From positions 1-64,000 of the forward strand of contig CAXRDE010000016.1 in assembly GCA_964229355.1 (NCBI GenBank): DNA of 64,000 nt. Direction: 5' to 3'. This document shows positions 17,065-25,904 of the stretch, one piece after another (positions within the stretch are counted from its first letter, which is position 1; every line of letters begins with the position of its first letter). This DNA comes from CAXRDE01 sp964229355. Lineage in GTDB: Bacteria; Cyanobacteriota; Sericytochromatia; UBA7694. Below the pieces are notes generated by a model that worked only from the letters and a program-made list of their open reading frames with translations, had not been told where the DNA came from and did no database searches. The position numbers were made by a program, and so were the translations under genes.

Positions 17065-17913
17065 CTAATTGCGCTTCTTTTTCTTGGCGCCTTTTTTGAC
17101 TCGGTACTTATTGTTTTCATTTTCGGCGGTCACCTGAACAGTAACCGGCTCCTGGGTGCTCATTTTTTCAACGGGCACTGCTTTTTTACCTACATTTTGT
17201 GCTTCTAAGGCATCACTGCGGGCACTTTGCTGGTTTAAGAAAGCATATTGAATGATACCAATAATATTGGAAACCACAAGATATAAATAGATGCCGGTAG
17301 GCACGGGGAAAAACAAAAACATACCGGTGATCATGATGGGCATCATCACGCGCATTTGTTTTTGAACGGCAGCCTGGCGGGGGTCGGCGTCAGGGCCTGG
17401 GTCGGGTGTCATCAGGTTTTGTTGTAACACCGTGGTAATGGTGAACAGGGCCAACAAGGTTAAGTTGTCGATGTTCAATACACCCTCGTGCCAAATCCCG
17501 ATTTTAGATAAATCGCTCAGCACCAAAAAAGACGTGTCGCCACTGGCAGCAAGCATTTCTTTGAACTTATCGCCGATCAAAGAGGCGTAAAGGGCAAAGA
17601 GAAAGGGCAATTGAATCAGCATGGGCAGACAGCCACCCAGCGGGTTGACCTTGTGCTCACGGTAGAGTTCAAACATTTTTTTGTTGAGTTCTTCAGGTTT
17701 GTTTTTATAGCGCTCCTGAATTTGTTTGAGCTTGGGCTGAATTTTCTGCATGGCTTTCATGGAGTTATGGGACTGCATGGTGAGCGGAAGGAGTGCCAAA
17801 CGAATGATCAGGGTTAAAAAGATAATACCCCAGCCATAATTGCCAGTGAACTCAAACGTTTTGTGCAAAATGGGGAGCATCATGTTGTCTACAAGAAAGT
17901 TAATGGGATGCAT
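17065..17913 (-). CDS. yidC: Membrane insertase YidC/Oxa1 (short form)
   Basis: 282 aa, without the large periplasmic P1 domain found in proteobacterial YidC. Membrane segments are visible near residues 28-45, 95-112, 150-165 and 190-230, with the conserved NPLGGCLPMLIQLPFLFALY region. The C-terminal tail is strongly basic (KKGAKKKKRN), a ribosome-binding feature of insertases that work without SRP help. AAGGA precedes ATG. It follows yidD by 12 bases. Confidence 0.95.
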   Translation of the reverse strand: MHPINFLVDNMMLPILHKTFEFTGNYGWGIIFLTLIIRLALLPLTMQSHNSMKAMQKIQPKLKQIQERYKNKPEELNKKMFELYREHKVNPLGGCLPMLIQLPFLFALYASLIGDKFKEMLAASGDTSFLVLSDLSKIGIWHEGVLNIDNLTLLALFTITTVLQQNLMTPDPGPDADPRQAAVQKQMRVMMPIMITGMFLFFPVPTGIYLYLVVSNIIGIIQYAFLNQQSARSDALEAQNVGKKAVPVEKMSTQEPVTVQVTAENENNKYRVKKGAKKKKRN

Positions 17914-17925
17914 GTGTTTTTCCTT

Positions 17926-18144
17926 TTATTCCACAGGATCGTAACCACCTGCGTGGAAAGGGTGGCAGCGCAGCAGGCGTTTGAGGCCTAACCAGCTACC
18001 TTTGGCTAACCCGTAACGCAATACTGCCTCTTCGGCATATTGGGAACAGGTGGGGTAGTATTTACACACGGGGAGGCGATTTGGGCGGAGGAGGCGGTAG
18101 AGACCTATCGCTTGCACAAACAAGCGGACTAGGATTCGATGCAT
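17926..18144 (-). CDS. yidD: Membrane protein insertion efficiency factor YidD
   Basis: 72 aa, full length. The family signature [17 protein letters not shown] is followed by [13 protein letters not shown]. It assists YidC-dependent insertion at the inner membrane. It overlaps the end of rnpA by 16 bases and precedes yidC. Confidence 0.95.
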   Translation of the reverse strand: MHRILVRLFVQAIGLYRLLRPNRLPVCKYYPTCSQYAEEAVLRYGLAKGSWLGLKRLLRCHPFHAGGYDPVE

Positions 18145-18488
18145 GCAGGAAAAATCGCCCCGGCTTCATTAAGAAGGGCCTGTATTTGCTGCTCCAATTG
18201 TTGAAAGGAGCATTCCAAAACGGCCTGACGCGCAATAAATAAAAAAAGATACCCTTGCTTCAGGTGAGGACGATGCAAAAGATATGCTGCGCGCATTTGG
18301 CGTTTAATGCGGTTGCGGGTGACGGCTTTTTTGCTGAGACGTTTGGTCACAATAAAGCCAGCTTTTCGTTCTTCGTCAGTGGCTTTAAGCACCACAAGGG
18401 AAAGACACCGTTTGTTGAGGCGCTTTCCTTTTTGACGTAGACATTCGAAGTCTTTTCGGCGCTTTAAACGCTCATGCTGCGGCAGCAT
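18129..18488 (-). CDS. rnpA: Ribonuclease P protein component
   Basis: 119 aa. Characteristic sequence: [19 protein letters not shown] at the N-terminus and the RNR motif region [15 protein letters not shown]. It binds the RNase P RNA and aids 5' processing of tRNA precursors. It lies 12 bases after rpmH and overlaps yidD, the standard arrangement. Confidence 0.95.
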   Translation of the reverse strand: MLPQHERLKRRKDFECLRQKGKRLNKRCLSLVVLKATDEERKAGFIVTKRLSKKAVTRNRIKRQMRAAYLLHRPHLKQGYLFLFIARQAVLECSFQQLEQQIQALLNEAGAIFPACIES

Positions 18489-18500
18489 GTGCAGGTGCGA

Positions 18501-18635
18501 TTAGACGGCCAGACGTTTTCTGCCTTTGCGGCGACGGTTACGCAGTACGCGACGTCCACCGACGGTGCGCATACGTACCAGAAAACCGTGGGTCTTATGT
18601 CTTTTACGATTGTTGGGTTGAAATGTGCGTTTCAC
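18501..18635 (-). CDS. rpmH: Ribosomal protein L34
   Basis: 44 aa, read directly from the minus strand with a GTG start at 18635 and TAA at 18501. The protein starts [19 protein letters not shown] and ends GRKRLAV, unmistakably L34. GGAAGGA lies 9 bases upstream of GTG. It is the first gene of the rpmH-rnpA-yidD-yidC-jag-mnmE block. Confidence 0.97.
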   Translation of the reverse strand: MKRTFQPNNRKRHKTHGFLVRMRTVGGRRVLRNRRRKGRKRLAV

Positions 18636-18680
18636 GGGTTTTCATCCTTCCCTTATGTTCTTAAATTTAATTTAAATAGA

Positions 18681-18689
18681 ATTATAGCA
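18681..18689 (-). promoter_or_regulatory. Extended -10 promoter of rpmH
   Basis: On the minus strand TGC-TATAAT, an extended -10 with a perfect hexamer, lies about 50 bases before the GTG start of rpmH. No good -35 is seen. Confidence 0.65.
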
Positions 18690-18749
18690 AAGTTAATCTC
18701 AAAAGATGAGGGGTTTGCGGGGAAATAACGCGGCCATCTTTCTTAATCT

Positions 18750-18758
18750 TGCTAAAAT
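18750..18758 (+). promoter_or_regulatory. Extended -10 promoter candidate of dnaA
   Basis: TGC-TAAAAT lies 60 bases before ATG 18818. A second possible -10, TATGAT, is at 18780-18785. The -35 is not recognisable. Confidence 0.5.
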
Positions 18759-18817
18759 CCTTTTGGATCTGAATGCCGGTATGATACCATACACACCTTA
18801 TGGAAAGGCAAATTGAA

Positions 18818-20152
18818 ATGGATCACCCCCCCGCTGAAGTCTGGAAAAGTGTACTGTCTCTCCTGGAAAAAGAACTGAACCCCGCTGCTTATGGCATGAT
18901 CTACTCTCAGTTGGTTTTTCAGTCTGTGAACGCAGATACCCTACAGGTTTCAGTGCCCAATGACTTTACCTTGCGCAATATCAAGGGCAAATATTTTGGT
19001 GCGCTGCAAAAAGCAGTGGCCGAAGTGTGTGGTGAAAAAACCCAGGTTCAACTTTCCATTGTTAAAAATACCGCCACGGTAACGGCGTCTGCTCCTGCAG
19101 CCCCTGCTCCACGGGTTGAGGTTGTGCAAGATCGCCCGGCTTTGCCCACCAATTTAAATCCCCGCTACACCTTTGAAAATTTCGTGGTGGGTTCTCACAA
19201 TAAATTTCCCCACGCCACGGCCCAGCGGGTGGCTGAGTCTCCGGGCAAGGCGTATAACCCGCTGTTTATTTATGGGGGTGTGGGACTGGGTAAGACCCAC
19301 CTGATGCATGCCATTGGCCATCGCATTATGGAAGAACGCAAAGATCTGCGCATCTTGTATATTTCTTCTGAGCGTTTTACCAACGAATTGATCAACTCTT
19401 TTCGCGATGGCACCACCTTGAAGTTTAAAGAACGCTATCGCTCGGTGGATCTGCTGCTGATTGATGACATTCAATTCATCGGCGGCAAGGAGTCCACCCA
19501 GGAAGAGTTCTTTCATACCTTTAATGAACTTCACGAAGCGGGCAAGCAAATTGTGATTACCTCTGATCGCCCCCCCCAGGAAATTGCCACCCTTGAAAAC
19601 CGTTTGCGCTCGCGCTTTCAAATGGGCTTAATCTGCGATATTCAGGCGCCCGATTTTGAAACCCGTATTGCGATTTTGAAGAAAAAAGCAGATATGGATG
19701 GGTTGCATATTCCTGATGATGTGCACCATTACATTGCACGGGTGTACCAGAGCAACGTGCGGGAACTTGAAGGGGCTTTGATTAAACTCATGGCGTATAC
19801 CTCCATGACGGGAACCCATCCCACGGTGGCCATGGCACAATCGGTGCTGGGGCCTGTGCCGGAGCGCGAAGTCAATGCCGATGTCATTCAAGAGGTGACC
19901 GCCCGCTACTTCAATAAAAAAGTTGAAGATCTTAAGGGCTCAAGCCGCGAAAAAGCCATTAACCAGGCTCGCCAGGTGGCAATTTACTTGTGTCGCGAAC
20001 TCACCGATCTGTCTTTTCCTAAAATTGGGGAGCAATTTGGCGGGCGAGACCACACCACCATCATGCATGCTTATGAGCGCATCAAGGTTCGCCGCAAGGC
20101 AGAATCTGACATTGATCAGGCGCTGCAAGAGCTGGTAGAGAAACTGCGTTAA
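18818..20152 (+). CDS. dnaA: Chromosomal replication initiator DnaA
   Basis: 444 aa. I start at ATG 18818, six codons into the longest frame, because GGAAAGG is 9 bases upstream while ATG 18800 has no ribosome site. Domain I is followed by a short Ala/Pro linker, an AAA+ domain with GGVGLGKTH and LLIDDIQFI, and the C-terminal DNA-binding domain with the DnaA signature GGRDHTTIMHAYERI. It initiates replication by binding DnaA boxes, two of which follow the gene. dnaN is not the next gene. Confidence 0.97.
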   Translation: MDHPPAEVWKSVLSLLEKELNPAAYGMIYSQLVFQSVNADTLQVSVPNDFTLRNIKGKYFGALQKAVAEVCGEKTQVQLSIVKNTATVTASAPAAPAPRVEVVQDRPALPTNLNPRYTFENFVVGSHNKFPHATAQRVAESPGKAYNPLFIYGGVGLGKTHLMHAIGHRIMEERKDLRILYISSERFTNELINSFRDGTTLKFKERYRSVDLLLIDDIQFIGGKESTQEEFFHTFNELHEAGKQIVITSDRPPQEIATLENRLRSRFQMGLICDIQAPDFETRIAILKKKADMDGLHIPDDVHHYIARVYQSNVRELEGALIKLMAYTSMTGTHPTVAMAQSVLGPVPEREVNADVIQEVTARYFNKKVEDLKGSSREKAINQARQVAIYLCRELTDLSFPKIGEQFGGRDHTTIMHAYERIKVRRKAESDIDQALQELVEKLR

Positions 20153-20289
20153 AAAACCATAAAGATTGTGGAAAACCCCGCGCTGTTTTGTGACGATTGT
20201 TACGATATTTGCCACGGGTTCCCCTCTTAAAAATGCTTTAAATGCAGTCATATCCATGAAAAATACCCCGTTATGTCTTTAAGCGATAC

Positions 20290-20310
20290 TGTGGATAAGC
20301 GTGTGGATAA
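20290..20310 (+). promoter_or_regulatory. Two consensus DnaA boxes
   Basis: TGTGGATAA occurs at 20290-20298 and 20302-20310. The boxes start 12 bases apart, on the same strand. Confidence 0.8.
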
Positions 20311-20374
20311 CTTTTCAGGGTCTGGGCGAAAAGGTTAAGATATGATTAGAAAATCCTTTTTTTAGGGCTAAATT

Positions 20375-20383
20375 TGTTATACT
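20375..20383 (+). promoter_or_regulatory. Extended -10 promoter of bamA
   Basis: TGT-TATACT sits 40 bases before ATG 20424. It is of the extended -10 type, with no clear -35. Confidence 0.5.
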
Positions 20384-20423
20384 GAATCAAAAATTCAACC
20401 CGTTGGTTACCAAGAGGCTCCGT

Positions 20424-22382
20424 ATGTTATCCCTGCGCTTACCCCTGAGTAGTATACTTGCGCTTACCCTGTTCCCCCTTTCTCCTGTTTTTGCTCAGGA
20501 AGAACCCCCTGTGGTTTCAGAAACCCCTGCTCCCGTGGTGTCGGCTCCTCCTGAAGCTGAGGACACCGAAGAACCCACGGGTGCCAATCCTCCTGCTGCG
20601 GCTCCTGCCATTAACACCTTTAAAGTGGTGGAGGTCGTGGTTGAAGGTACTGACTTTAAAGATGCCGTCAGCCTTTCGATGTATACCAAACCTGGCGATG
20701 AAGTGACCACAGAACAGGTGCGCAGCGACTTGCGTCGTATTTATGGGCTGGGTTACTTTCTGGACGTGACGGCCCGTCGTGATGCGGTGCCCGGCGGCTA
20801 TAATCTGGTGGTTATCATTAAAGAAAATCCGCGTTTAACGGCGGTTGATATCGTCAATGATAACTTAGAGGCTTTTTCTGAGGCTGAAATTCAGGCGCTT
20901 TTTGACGACCAAATTGGCCAAATTGCAAATTTTAACGATATCCGCGAAATTGAGCAAAACATCCTTGAGATGTACCGTAAAAAAGGCTACGTATTGGCCA
21001 CCGTGAAGTTTTTACGTACCCGCGTAAAAGATGTAGACGGACTCATTTCTACCGACGGGGTACTTGAACTTCAGATCAATGAAGGGGTTGTCGAGGCCAT
21101 TCAGGTGGCAGGCAACAAAGAAACCAAAGACTACGTCATTCTAAGAGAAATTACCGTGGAGCCCGGCGAAATTTTTAACGCCGAAAAGTTTACGCAAGAT
21201 TTGCGTCGCTTGTATAACACCAACTTTTTTGAGAGCGTAAACTTTGTGCCCCGACCCGGCGAAAAAGACCCAAGCCACTACATTATTGTGGTAGAAGTCA
21301 AAGAAAAGTCCACCGGTCAGGTGAACTTAGGTGCGGGTTTTAACAACCGAGACGGTCTGGTGGGTACCTTTAAAATTCTAAAAGATAACCTGATGGGTGA
21401 AGGACGCCGTCTGGGTGTGGATTTGCAATTGGGTGTGGATGTCTTTGGGATTTTTTCGGGTGCCAGTAACTTTACCCAGGCCCAGCGAACCCTGTTGGGA
21501 CGCATTGATTTCTATGATCCCTGGATGTTTGAAGGGCGTACCTCTTTTGGGGCCAGCGTGTTTTCTGAGCGGATTCCCCTCTTCTTTGGGACCGGAGCGG
21601 GCGTGCAAGATATTTTTAACCTGCCCACAGGCAGTGGGATCTTGCAAAGCCGGGTGGGCACCAGTTTGAGTGTGGGTAAACCCCTCTTTGGAGATTTAAC
21701 TTCTCCCTGGCGCGGCTCGCTCTCTTTTCGTGCCGAGCAAGTGGGGGTTTCTGACCTCTTGCGCGAGCCGCTGGTGGATCTGTCGGTCAGTAAGCGTTTC
21801 TCGGCCACCGATATTTTCTTTTCGGTGGGGGGGTCGATTTCTTACGATACCCGCGATATTATTATCGACCCCAAAAGCGGTTGGTATGGTCTACTGGCCG
21901 CTGAACCGGTGTGGGGAGATAGCGCCTATTTAAAAATGTCAGGGAACTTGAGCACCTACGTGGGGCTCACCGACTGGTTAACCCTGGCGCTGGGCGTGCG
22001 AGGCGGCTCTTTCCTGGGCAATAACCCACCCTATGAATTGTTCTACTCCAACGGTTTTAACGTGATTCGGGGATACCCTGAAAATGGTTTCTTGTTTGGT
22101 AAAACCTTTGGGATTGCCTCTGCAGAATTACGCTTTCCTATTTATAATCCTGTGTCAGGTGTGGTATTTACAGATATTGGGGAGTTTTGGCCCGTTCCCG
22201 AATCGCGTCTCGATTTAAACCAGGGATTACCCTTTAAATACGGCGTGGGTTTTGGGATCCGCTTAAATACTCCAATGGGACCGCTGAGACTGGACTACGG
22301 AATTCGTGATTTCTCAAATCTGAATTTCGATTCTTTATTTGACGCAGGCCAATTGCACTTTAGTATTGGACAAAAATTTTAG
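20424..22382 (+). CDS. bamA: Outer-membrane assembly factor BamA (Omp85)
   Basis: 652 aa from ATG 20424, with AGAGG 6 bases upstream; a TTG seven codons earlier is less likely. A signal peptide of about 24 residues ends VFA. After a Pro-rich stretch come about three POTRA repeats (residues about 60-290) rather than the five of E. coli. The beta-barrel then begins, with NVIRGYPENGFLFGKTFG in the conserved (V)RGY loop, and the C-terminus ends in an aromatic strand LHFSIGQKF. It folds outer-membrane proteins. skp and lpxD follow in the same direction, a classic envelope cluster. Confidence 0.93.
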   Translation: MLSLRLPLSSILALTLFPLSPVFAQEEPPVVSETPAPVVSAPPEAEDTEEPTGANPPAAAPAINTFKVVEVVVEGTDFKDAVSLSMYTKPGDEVTTEQVRSDLRRIYGLGYFLDVTARRDAVPGGYNLVVIIKENPRLTAVDIVNDNLEAFSEAEIQALFDDQIGQIANFNDIREIEQNILEMYRKKGYVLATVKFLRTRVKDVDGLISTDGVLELQINEGVVEAIQVAGNKETKDYVILREITVEPGEIFNAEKFTQDLRRLYNTNFFESVNFVPRPGEKDPSHYIIVVEVKEKSTGQVNLGAGFNNRDGLVGTFKILKDNLMGEGRRLGVDLQLGVDVFGIFSGASNFTQAQRTLLGRIDFYDPWMFEGRTSFGASVFSERIPLFFGTGAGVQDIFNLPTGSGILQSRVGTSLSVGKPLFGDLTSPWRGSLSFRAEQVGVSDLLREPLVDLSVSKRFSATDIFFSVGGSISYDTRDIIIDPKSGWYGLLAAEPVWGDSAYLKMSGNLSTYVGLTDWLTLALGVRGGSFLGNNPPYELFYSNGFNVIRGYPENGFLFGKTFGIASAELRFPIYNPVSGVVFTDIGEFWPVPESRLDLNQGLPFKYGVGFGIRLNTPMGPLRLDYGIRDFSNLNFDSLFDAGQLHFSIGQKF

Positions 22383-22409
22383 TAATAATCGAGTTGAAGG
22401 ACATTTAAG

Positions 22410-22937
22410 ATGATGAAAAAAGTATTACTGGCTTCTTTACTGGGCCTCGGTTTGGTTGCCCCGATGAGTGCCACCCTGAGCATGCCTGCGGCCCACGCGG
22501 CAGAAGCCAAAGTTGGCATTGTGGATTTACAGCGTATTTTACAGTCTTCTTCTTTAATGAAGGCTTTAGATGCGGCAGGCCAGTCCGTTCAGGCCGAAGA
22601 AAAAAAACTGGTAGATGAGCGCAACAAGCTGTTAAAAGATCTGCAAGGCATGCAAGAAAAAGTTGTCAAAGGCGAAATGACCGAAGAGGCCTTTTTAACC
22701 AAAAAACGTGAATATGAAGATCGCATTCGGGACATGGCTAAAACCGCTGAAGATCGAATCGGCGGCATGAAAAAAGAAATCAACGATAAAAAAGTGACCC
22801 TTGAGAAGAACGTAGAAAACGCCGTCAAAAGCGTTGCTGCGAAAATGGGCCTTGACCTGGTGGTAAACAAACAGGTGGTGCTCTTTGGTGGACAAGATAT
22901 TACCAGCGAAGTGATCAAAGCTTTACCCAATCGCTAA
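22410..22937 (+). CDS. skp: Periplasmic chaperone Skp/OmpH
   Basis: 175 aa with an N-terminal signal peptide cut near AAHAA. The mature protein starts KVGIVDLQRILQSS, typical of OmpH, then a long charged coiled coil (about 50-145) and a closing strand VVNKQVVLFGGQDIT. It holds unfolded outer-membrane proteins between the Sec translocon and BamA. GAAGGA is 8 bases before ATG. The gene is 27 bases after bamA. Confidence 0.95.
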   Translation: MMKKVLLASLLGLGLVAPMSATLSMPAAHAAEAKVGIVDLQRILQSSSLMKALDAAGQSVQAEEKKLVDERNKLLKDLQGMQEKVVKGEMTEEAFLTKKREYEDRIRDMAKTAEDRIGGMKKEINDKKVTLEKNVENAVKSVAAKMGLDLVVNKQVVLFGGQDITSEVIKALPNR

Positions 22938-22949
22938 TGCGTCTGTGCG

Positions 22950-24014
22950 ATGCCTCTTGATTTAACGGATCTTACCCAACGGATTGAAGGCGACATGTTC
23001 CCTGGGAACATGTCGCCTTTGCCCATGCTTGTGCACGGCTTACAAACCCCGGAAGCTGCCACTGCCGAGGATGTGGTGATGTTAATGGATCTGCGCTGGT
23101 GGTCCGTGGTCTTGTCTTCGCAGGCTGGTGTTTGCGTGTGTGCCCAGGGCGTGTGGGCTGCCCTGGATCTGGCCGAGCGTGAAGCGCTTTTGGCGCGCAA
23201 ACATGTCATTCTGGTATCTCAGGCCAGAGCGGCCTTTGTGCGGTTGCTGCAACACTTTTATCCGACGCGAGAGCTCATGCCCGGCCTGCACGCTTCTGCG
23301 GTGATTGAAACCCCCCATTGCCATCCTTTTATAGAAATAGGTCCTTTGGTATATGTGGCAGAAGAAGCCCGCATTGGCGAAGGAACCCGCATTGCCGCCC
23401 AGGCACATATTGGTCGTGGCGTGGTCATTGGGCGGGGGTGTCGCATTGGCGAGCGGGCTGTGCTCTGCGAAGGGGTGACCCTGGGTGATCGGGTGGTGAT
23501 TCAGCCGGGTGCAGTGATTGGTGCAGAGGGGTATGGCTTTTATCAGCAGGGGCCTGCCCAGGCCCATCAAAAGATTCCTCAGGTGGGGGGCGTGGTGATC
23601 GAAAACGATGTGGAGATCGGGGCCAATGTGACCATTGATCGGGGCACGCTCGGCAATACGGTAATTGGAGAAGGTACCAAAATAGATAACCTGGTGCAAA
23701 TCGCCCATAACGTGCACATTGGCAAACGCTGTCTGATCGTGGCGCAGGTGGGCATATCAGGCTCCACACACATTGGCAATGATGTGATTTTAGCGGGCCA
23801 AACCGGTGTCGCCGGTCATTTACACATCGGGGATGGCGTGATTGCCTCCGGCAAGACGGGCATCACCCGAGATATTCCTGCGGGGCAACATGTCTCAGGG
23901 CACCCGGCGATGGAACACCGGGCTTATTTACGTTGGCAGGCGGCCCTGAAACAATGGCCCCGCTGGTGGAAAAAGCTTAAACAGCCGTCGCGGCCATCGG
24001 CGCATGATGGGTAA
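22950..24014 (+). CDS. lpxD: UDP-3-O-acylglucosamine N-acyltransferase LpxD
   Basis: 354 aa. The N-terminal uridine-binding domain (about 1-110) is followed by a left-handed beta helix of hexapeptide repeats (about 120-300) with catalytic-region sequence [14 protein letters not shown]. It adds the second acyl chain in lipid A synthesis. No ribosome site is evident and the start follows the skp stop by 12 bases, so translation is probably coupled. A near-perfect 33-base palindrome lies in codons 13-24 and encodes an unusual FPGNMSPLP stretch. The 3' end overlaps the convergent uppS by 38 bases. Confidence 0.92.
   Translation: MPLDLTDLTQRIEGDMFPGNMSPLPMLVHGLQTPEAATAEDVVMLMDLRWWSVVLSSQAGVCVCAQGVWAALDLAEREALLARKHVILVSQARAAFVRLLQHFYPTRELMPGLHASAVIETPHCHPFIEIGPLVYVAEEARIGEGTRIAAQAHIGRGVVIGRGCRIGERAVLCEGVTLGDRVVIQPGAVIGAEGYGFYQQGPAQAHQKIPQVGGVVIENDVEIGANVTIDRGTLGNTVIGEGTKIDNLVQIAHNVHIGKRCLIVAQVGISGSTHIGNDVILAGQTGVAGHLHIGDGVIASGKTGITRDIPAGQHVSGHPAMEHRAYLRWQAALKQWPRWWKKLKQPSRPSAHDG
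22987..23019. repeat. Near-perfect palindrome inside lpxD
   Basis: Two 16-base arms (22987-23002 and 23004-23019) are exact inverted copies around a single T. The left arm is AAGGCGACATGTTCCC. It lies within the first 70 bases of the lpxD coding sequence. I see no second copy in the window. Confidence 0.9.
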
Positions 24015-24741
24015 GGTTCAGCGGCTCTTTTTGAATTAACCCGCCAAAGCGCCGTTCCCGGTGGTGAAAGTAATGCACGGCCTGCTGCAGATCTTGCGGT
24101 GAAAAATCAGGCCACATTTTTTCAAAAAAGGCAAATTCTGCATAGGCACATTCCCACAATTGAAAATCGCTCAGACGCTGTTCGCCGCCAGTGCGAATCA
24201 GCAGGTCCACATCGCGGGCTGCTTCGCCAGCCTGGCCGGGTCCCGACAGGTATTGACTGATGCTATCGCGGTTAATCTCTTGCTGTTGAAGCGCCAATTG
24301 TTGAGCGGCATAAACCAACATGTCGCGACCTGAATAATCCAGGGCAATGCGCAGGTGCAGCCGTTTTCCCTGACGGGTTTTGCTTTCGGCGTGATCGATT
24401 TGTTGAATCAGGCTTTCCGCCAGACGATCGCGGCGGCCAATGACCGAGAGACGCACATCGTTGCGTAAACAGCGAACGGTTTCAGAGCGCAGGTAGTCGC
24501 CAAAAAGCTTCATCAGGGCCTTGACTTCGTAGTCAGGCCGTTTCCAGTTGTCTGCTGAAAAGGCGTAAAGGGTCAGCATATTAATGCCATAGTCGGGAGC
24601 CACTTCGACAATTTTGCGTACGGTTTTGGCGCCTGCGCGGTGTCCCATAACGCGCGGATAACCTTTTTGGGTGGCCCAGCGGCCGTTGCCATCAAGAATG
24701 AGGGCCACATGAAGCGGAGTATGTTGTAAATGTGTATTCAT
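23977..24741 (-). CDS. uppS: Isoprenyl transferase (undecaprenyl diphosphate synthase)
   Basis: 254 aa. The signature set is complete: [39 protein letters not shown], and [29 protein letters not shown]. It condenses isopentenyl diphosphate onto a short allylic diphosphate to make the C55 lipid carrier for peptidoglycan and LPS. The start overlaps the stop of the HTH gene by 4 bases (ATGA). It converges on and overlaps lpxD. Its substrates would come from the mevalonate branch encoded at 57-60 kb. Confidence 0.95.
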   Translation of the reverse strand: MNTHLQHTPLHVALILDGNGRWATQKGYPRVMGHRAGAKTVRKIVEVAPDYGINMLTLYAFSADNWKRPDYEVKALMKLFGDYLRSETVRCLRNDVRLSVIGRRDRLAESLIQQIDHAESKTRQGKRLHLRIALDYSGRDMLVYAAQQLALQQQEINRDSISQYLSGPGQAGEAARDVDLLIRTGGEQRLSDFQLWECAYAEFAFFEKMWPDFSPQDLQQAVHYFHHRERRFGGLIQKEPLNLTHHAPMAATAV

Positions 24742-25115
24742 AACTGTACCTGACGGGTGCTTTCGATAAGAGATTCCATATGATGTAAATAGTGTTCGAG
24801 GGCCTGACGGCCCGTGCTGGTAATGGCGTATTCCGTGTGGGGGACACGGCCTTCAAAGCTTTTTTTGCATTGAATATACCCCGCGTTTTCAAGTTTGCGA
24901 GCGTGTACACTCAAATTGCCATCGCTGGTGTTGAGTATCATTTTAAGATCGTTAAAACTCAGACTTTTGTTTACCGCCAGCGCGCTGACAATGCCCAGGC
25001 GAATACGCTCATGAATGAGACGATCCAGGTCCATGGTTTGTTGCAGGGTTTGCTCAATGGGGGTTGGATCTGGCAAGGCCGCCAGATGACGATTGTTTTT
25101 TTTCTGGGGGAGCAT
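24738..25115 (-). CDS. Winged-helix transcriptional regulator (HTH_34-like)
   Basis: 125 aa. The recognition region LSFNDLKMILNTSDGNLSVHARKLE is followed by a wing (KSFEGRVPHTEYAITSTGR), matching the HTH_34/ArsR-MarR-like winged helices often encoded beside small membrane proteins. The N-terminal 30 residues are charged and unstructured. It lies 3 bases downstream of a membrane-protein gene and overlaps uppS. It may repress its own unit through the inverted repeat at 25750. Confidence 0.82.
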   Translation of the reverse strand: MLPQKKNNRHLAALPDPTPIEQTLQQTMDLDRLIHERIRLGIVSALAVNKSLSFNDLKMILNTSDGNLSVHARKLENAGYIQCKKSFEGRVPHTEYAITSTGRQALEHYLHHMESLIESTRQVQL

Positions 25116-25118
25116 CGA

Positions 25119-25721
25119 TTAACCTCCGTGTTGTCGGGCGATCCACAGCCCGAAAAGAATATGAAGCCCACCGAAGCCTGCTCCCAGAAGAACATGGCCC
25201 CATTGGGGATTTAAGAAAAGGGCAAGGGTGCCCAAAAGCATAAAACAGGAGCCCATGACCGGCACGATTTTAACGGAGTATGTACCGCCCGCAATGACCG
25301 CTGCTCCGTAGAGCAAGAGCCACAGGCCGGGAATCAGATGGGGCAAGCCATACTGGTACAAAATGCTGGTGAGCAGACCACCCGCTAACATGGGTGGGGT
25401 AAAGCTCAGCAAAAAGCGCCGGGCGGTTTCGCTCCACATGGGAATTTGGAGGCGTTTGGACTTTTGGGCCATCATGCCTGCAGCAATAATCACCGAAACC
25501 GCAGCCTCGGCTAGCCAGATAAAAATCCAGTGGGCCGCTTCACTTTGCTGTTGGGCAGCCCAGGCGCTCAGCAGTGCACTAACGCCTACAAAGACCAAAC
25601 CACGGCCTGAAACGCCGGTATAAGCGGTGGCTCGCTCCATGGTCTGGCGAATAAACTGAAGGTTTTCAATGGCCCGGTCTTGCAAGAAAACCGGGGCTTC
25701 AGAATCAGAAAATCGTGACAT
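25119..25721 (-). CDS. Integral membrane protein with about six helices
   Basis: 200 aa from ATG 25721, with AGGA 5 bases upstream; ATG 25727 overlaps that site. An N-terminal cytoplasmic helix of about 40 residues (RAIENLQFIRQTMERATAYTGVSG) precedes six hydrophobic segments. Pairs of this kind of membrane protein with an HTH_34 regulator are common, and function is unknown. It is the first gene of the membrane protein-regulator-uppS unit. Confidence 0.75.
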   Translation of the reverse strand: MSRFSDSEAPVFLQDRAIENLQFIRQTMERATAYTGVSGRGLVFVGVSALLSAWAAQQQSEAAHWIFIWLAEAAVSVIIAAGMMAQKSKRLQIPMWSETARRFLLSFTPPMLAGGLLTSILYQYGLPHLIPGLWLLLYGAAVIAGGTYSVKIVPVMGSCFMLLGTLALFLNPQWGHVLLGAGFGGLHILFGLWIARQHGG

Positions 25722-25749
25722 AAACATCCTGCATTGTGTTTTCTTAAGT

Positions 25750-25766
25750 ACTTTATATCATAAAGT
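25750..25766. promoter_or_regulatory. Inverted-repeat operator candidate
   Basis: ACTTTAT-atc-ATAAAGT is a perfect 7-bp inverted repeat, 29-45 bases upstream of the membrane-protein start and overlapping AT-rich promoter sequence. It is a plausible site for the winged-helix regulator. Confidence 0.5.
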
Positions 25767-25904
25767 GTAATATAAAATAAAGCATGTGACCGCTATCGCT
25801 TTTTAATTGTTTTCGACCATGAAAACCATTTATAAAAACGATTGGACGTCAGCTGTGTTTTGAGCCACAATACAAACAACTACAACATAAGGATGTTTAC
25901 TCCC

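Larger units (their letters stand above)
20160..20400 (+). other. Candidate replication origin (oriC)
   Basis: The dnaA-bamA gap contains two perfect DnaA boxes TGTGGATAA in the same orientation and a one-mismatch box at 20168-20176. AT-rich sequence follows at about 20341-20400. Position next to dnaA supports an origin, but the boxes might instead be regulatory. Confidence 0.5.

Noticed and set aside
18474..18728. 84-aa plus-strand frame
   Set aside because: It is antisense to rpmH, whose L34 sequence is unambiguous.
23082..23717. 211-aa minus-strand frame opposite lpxD
   Set aside because: The His/Arg/Pro-rich composition is typical of the complement of hexapeptide-repeat DNA; lpxD is certain.
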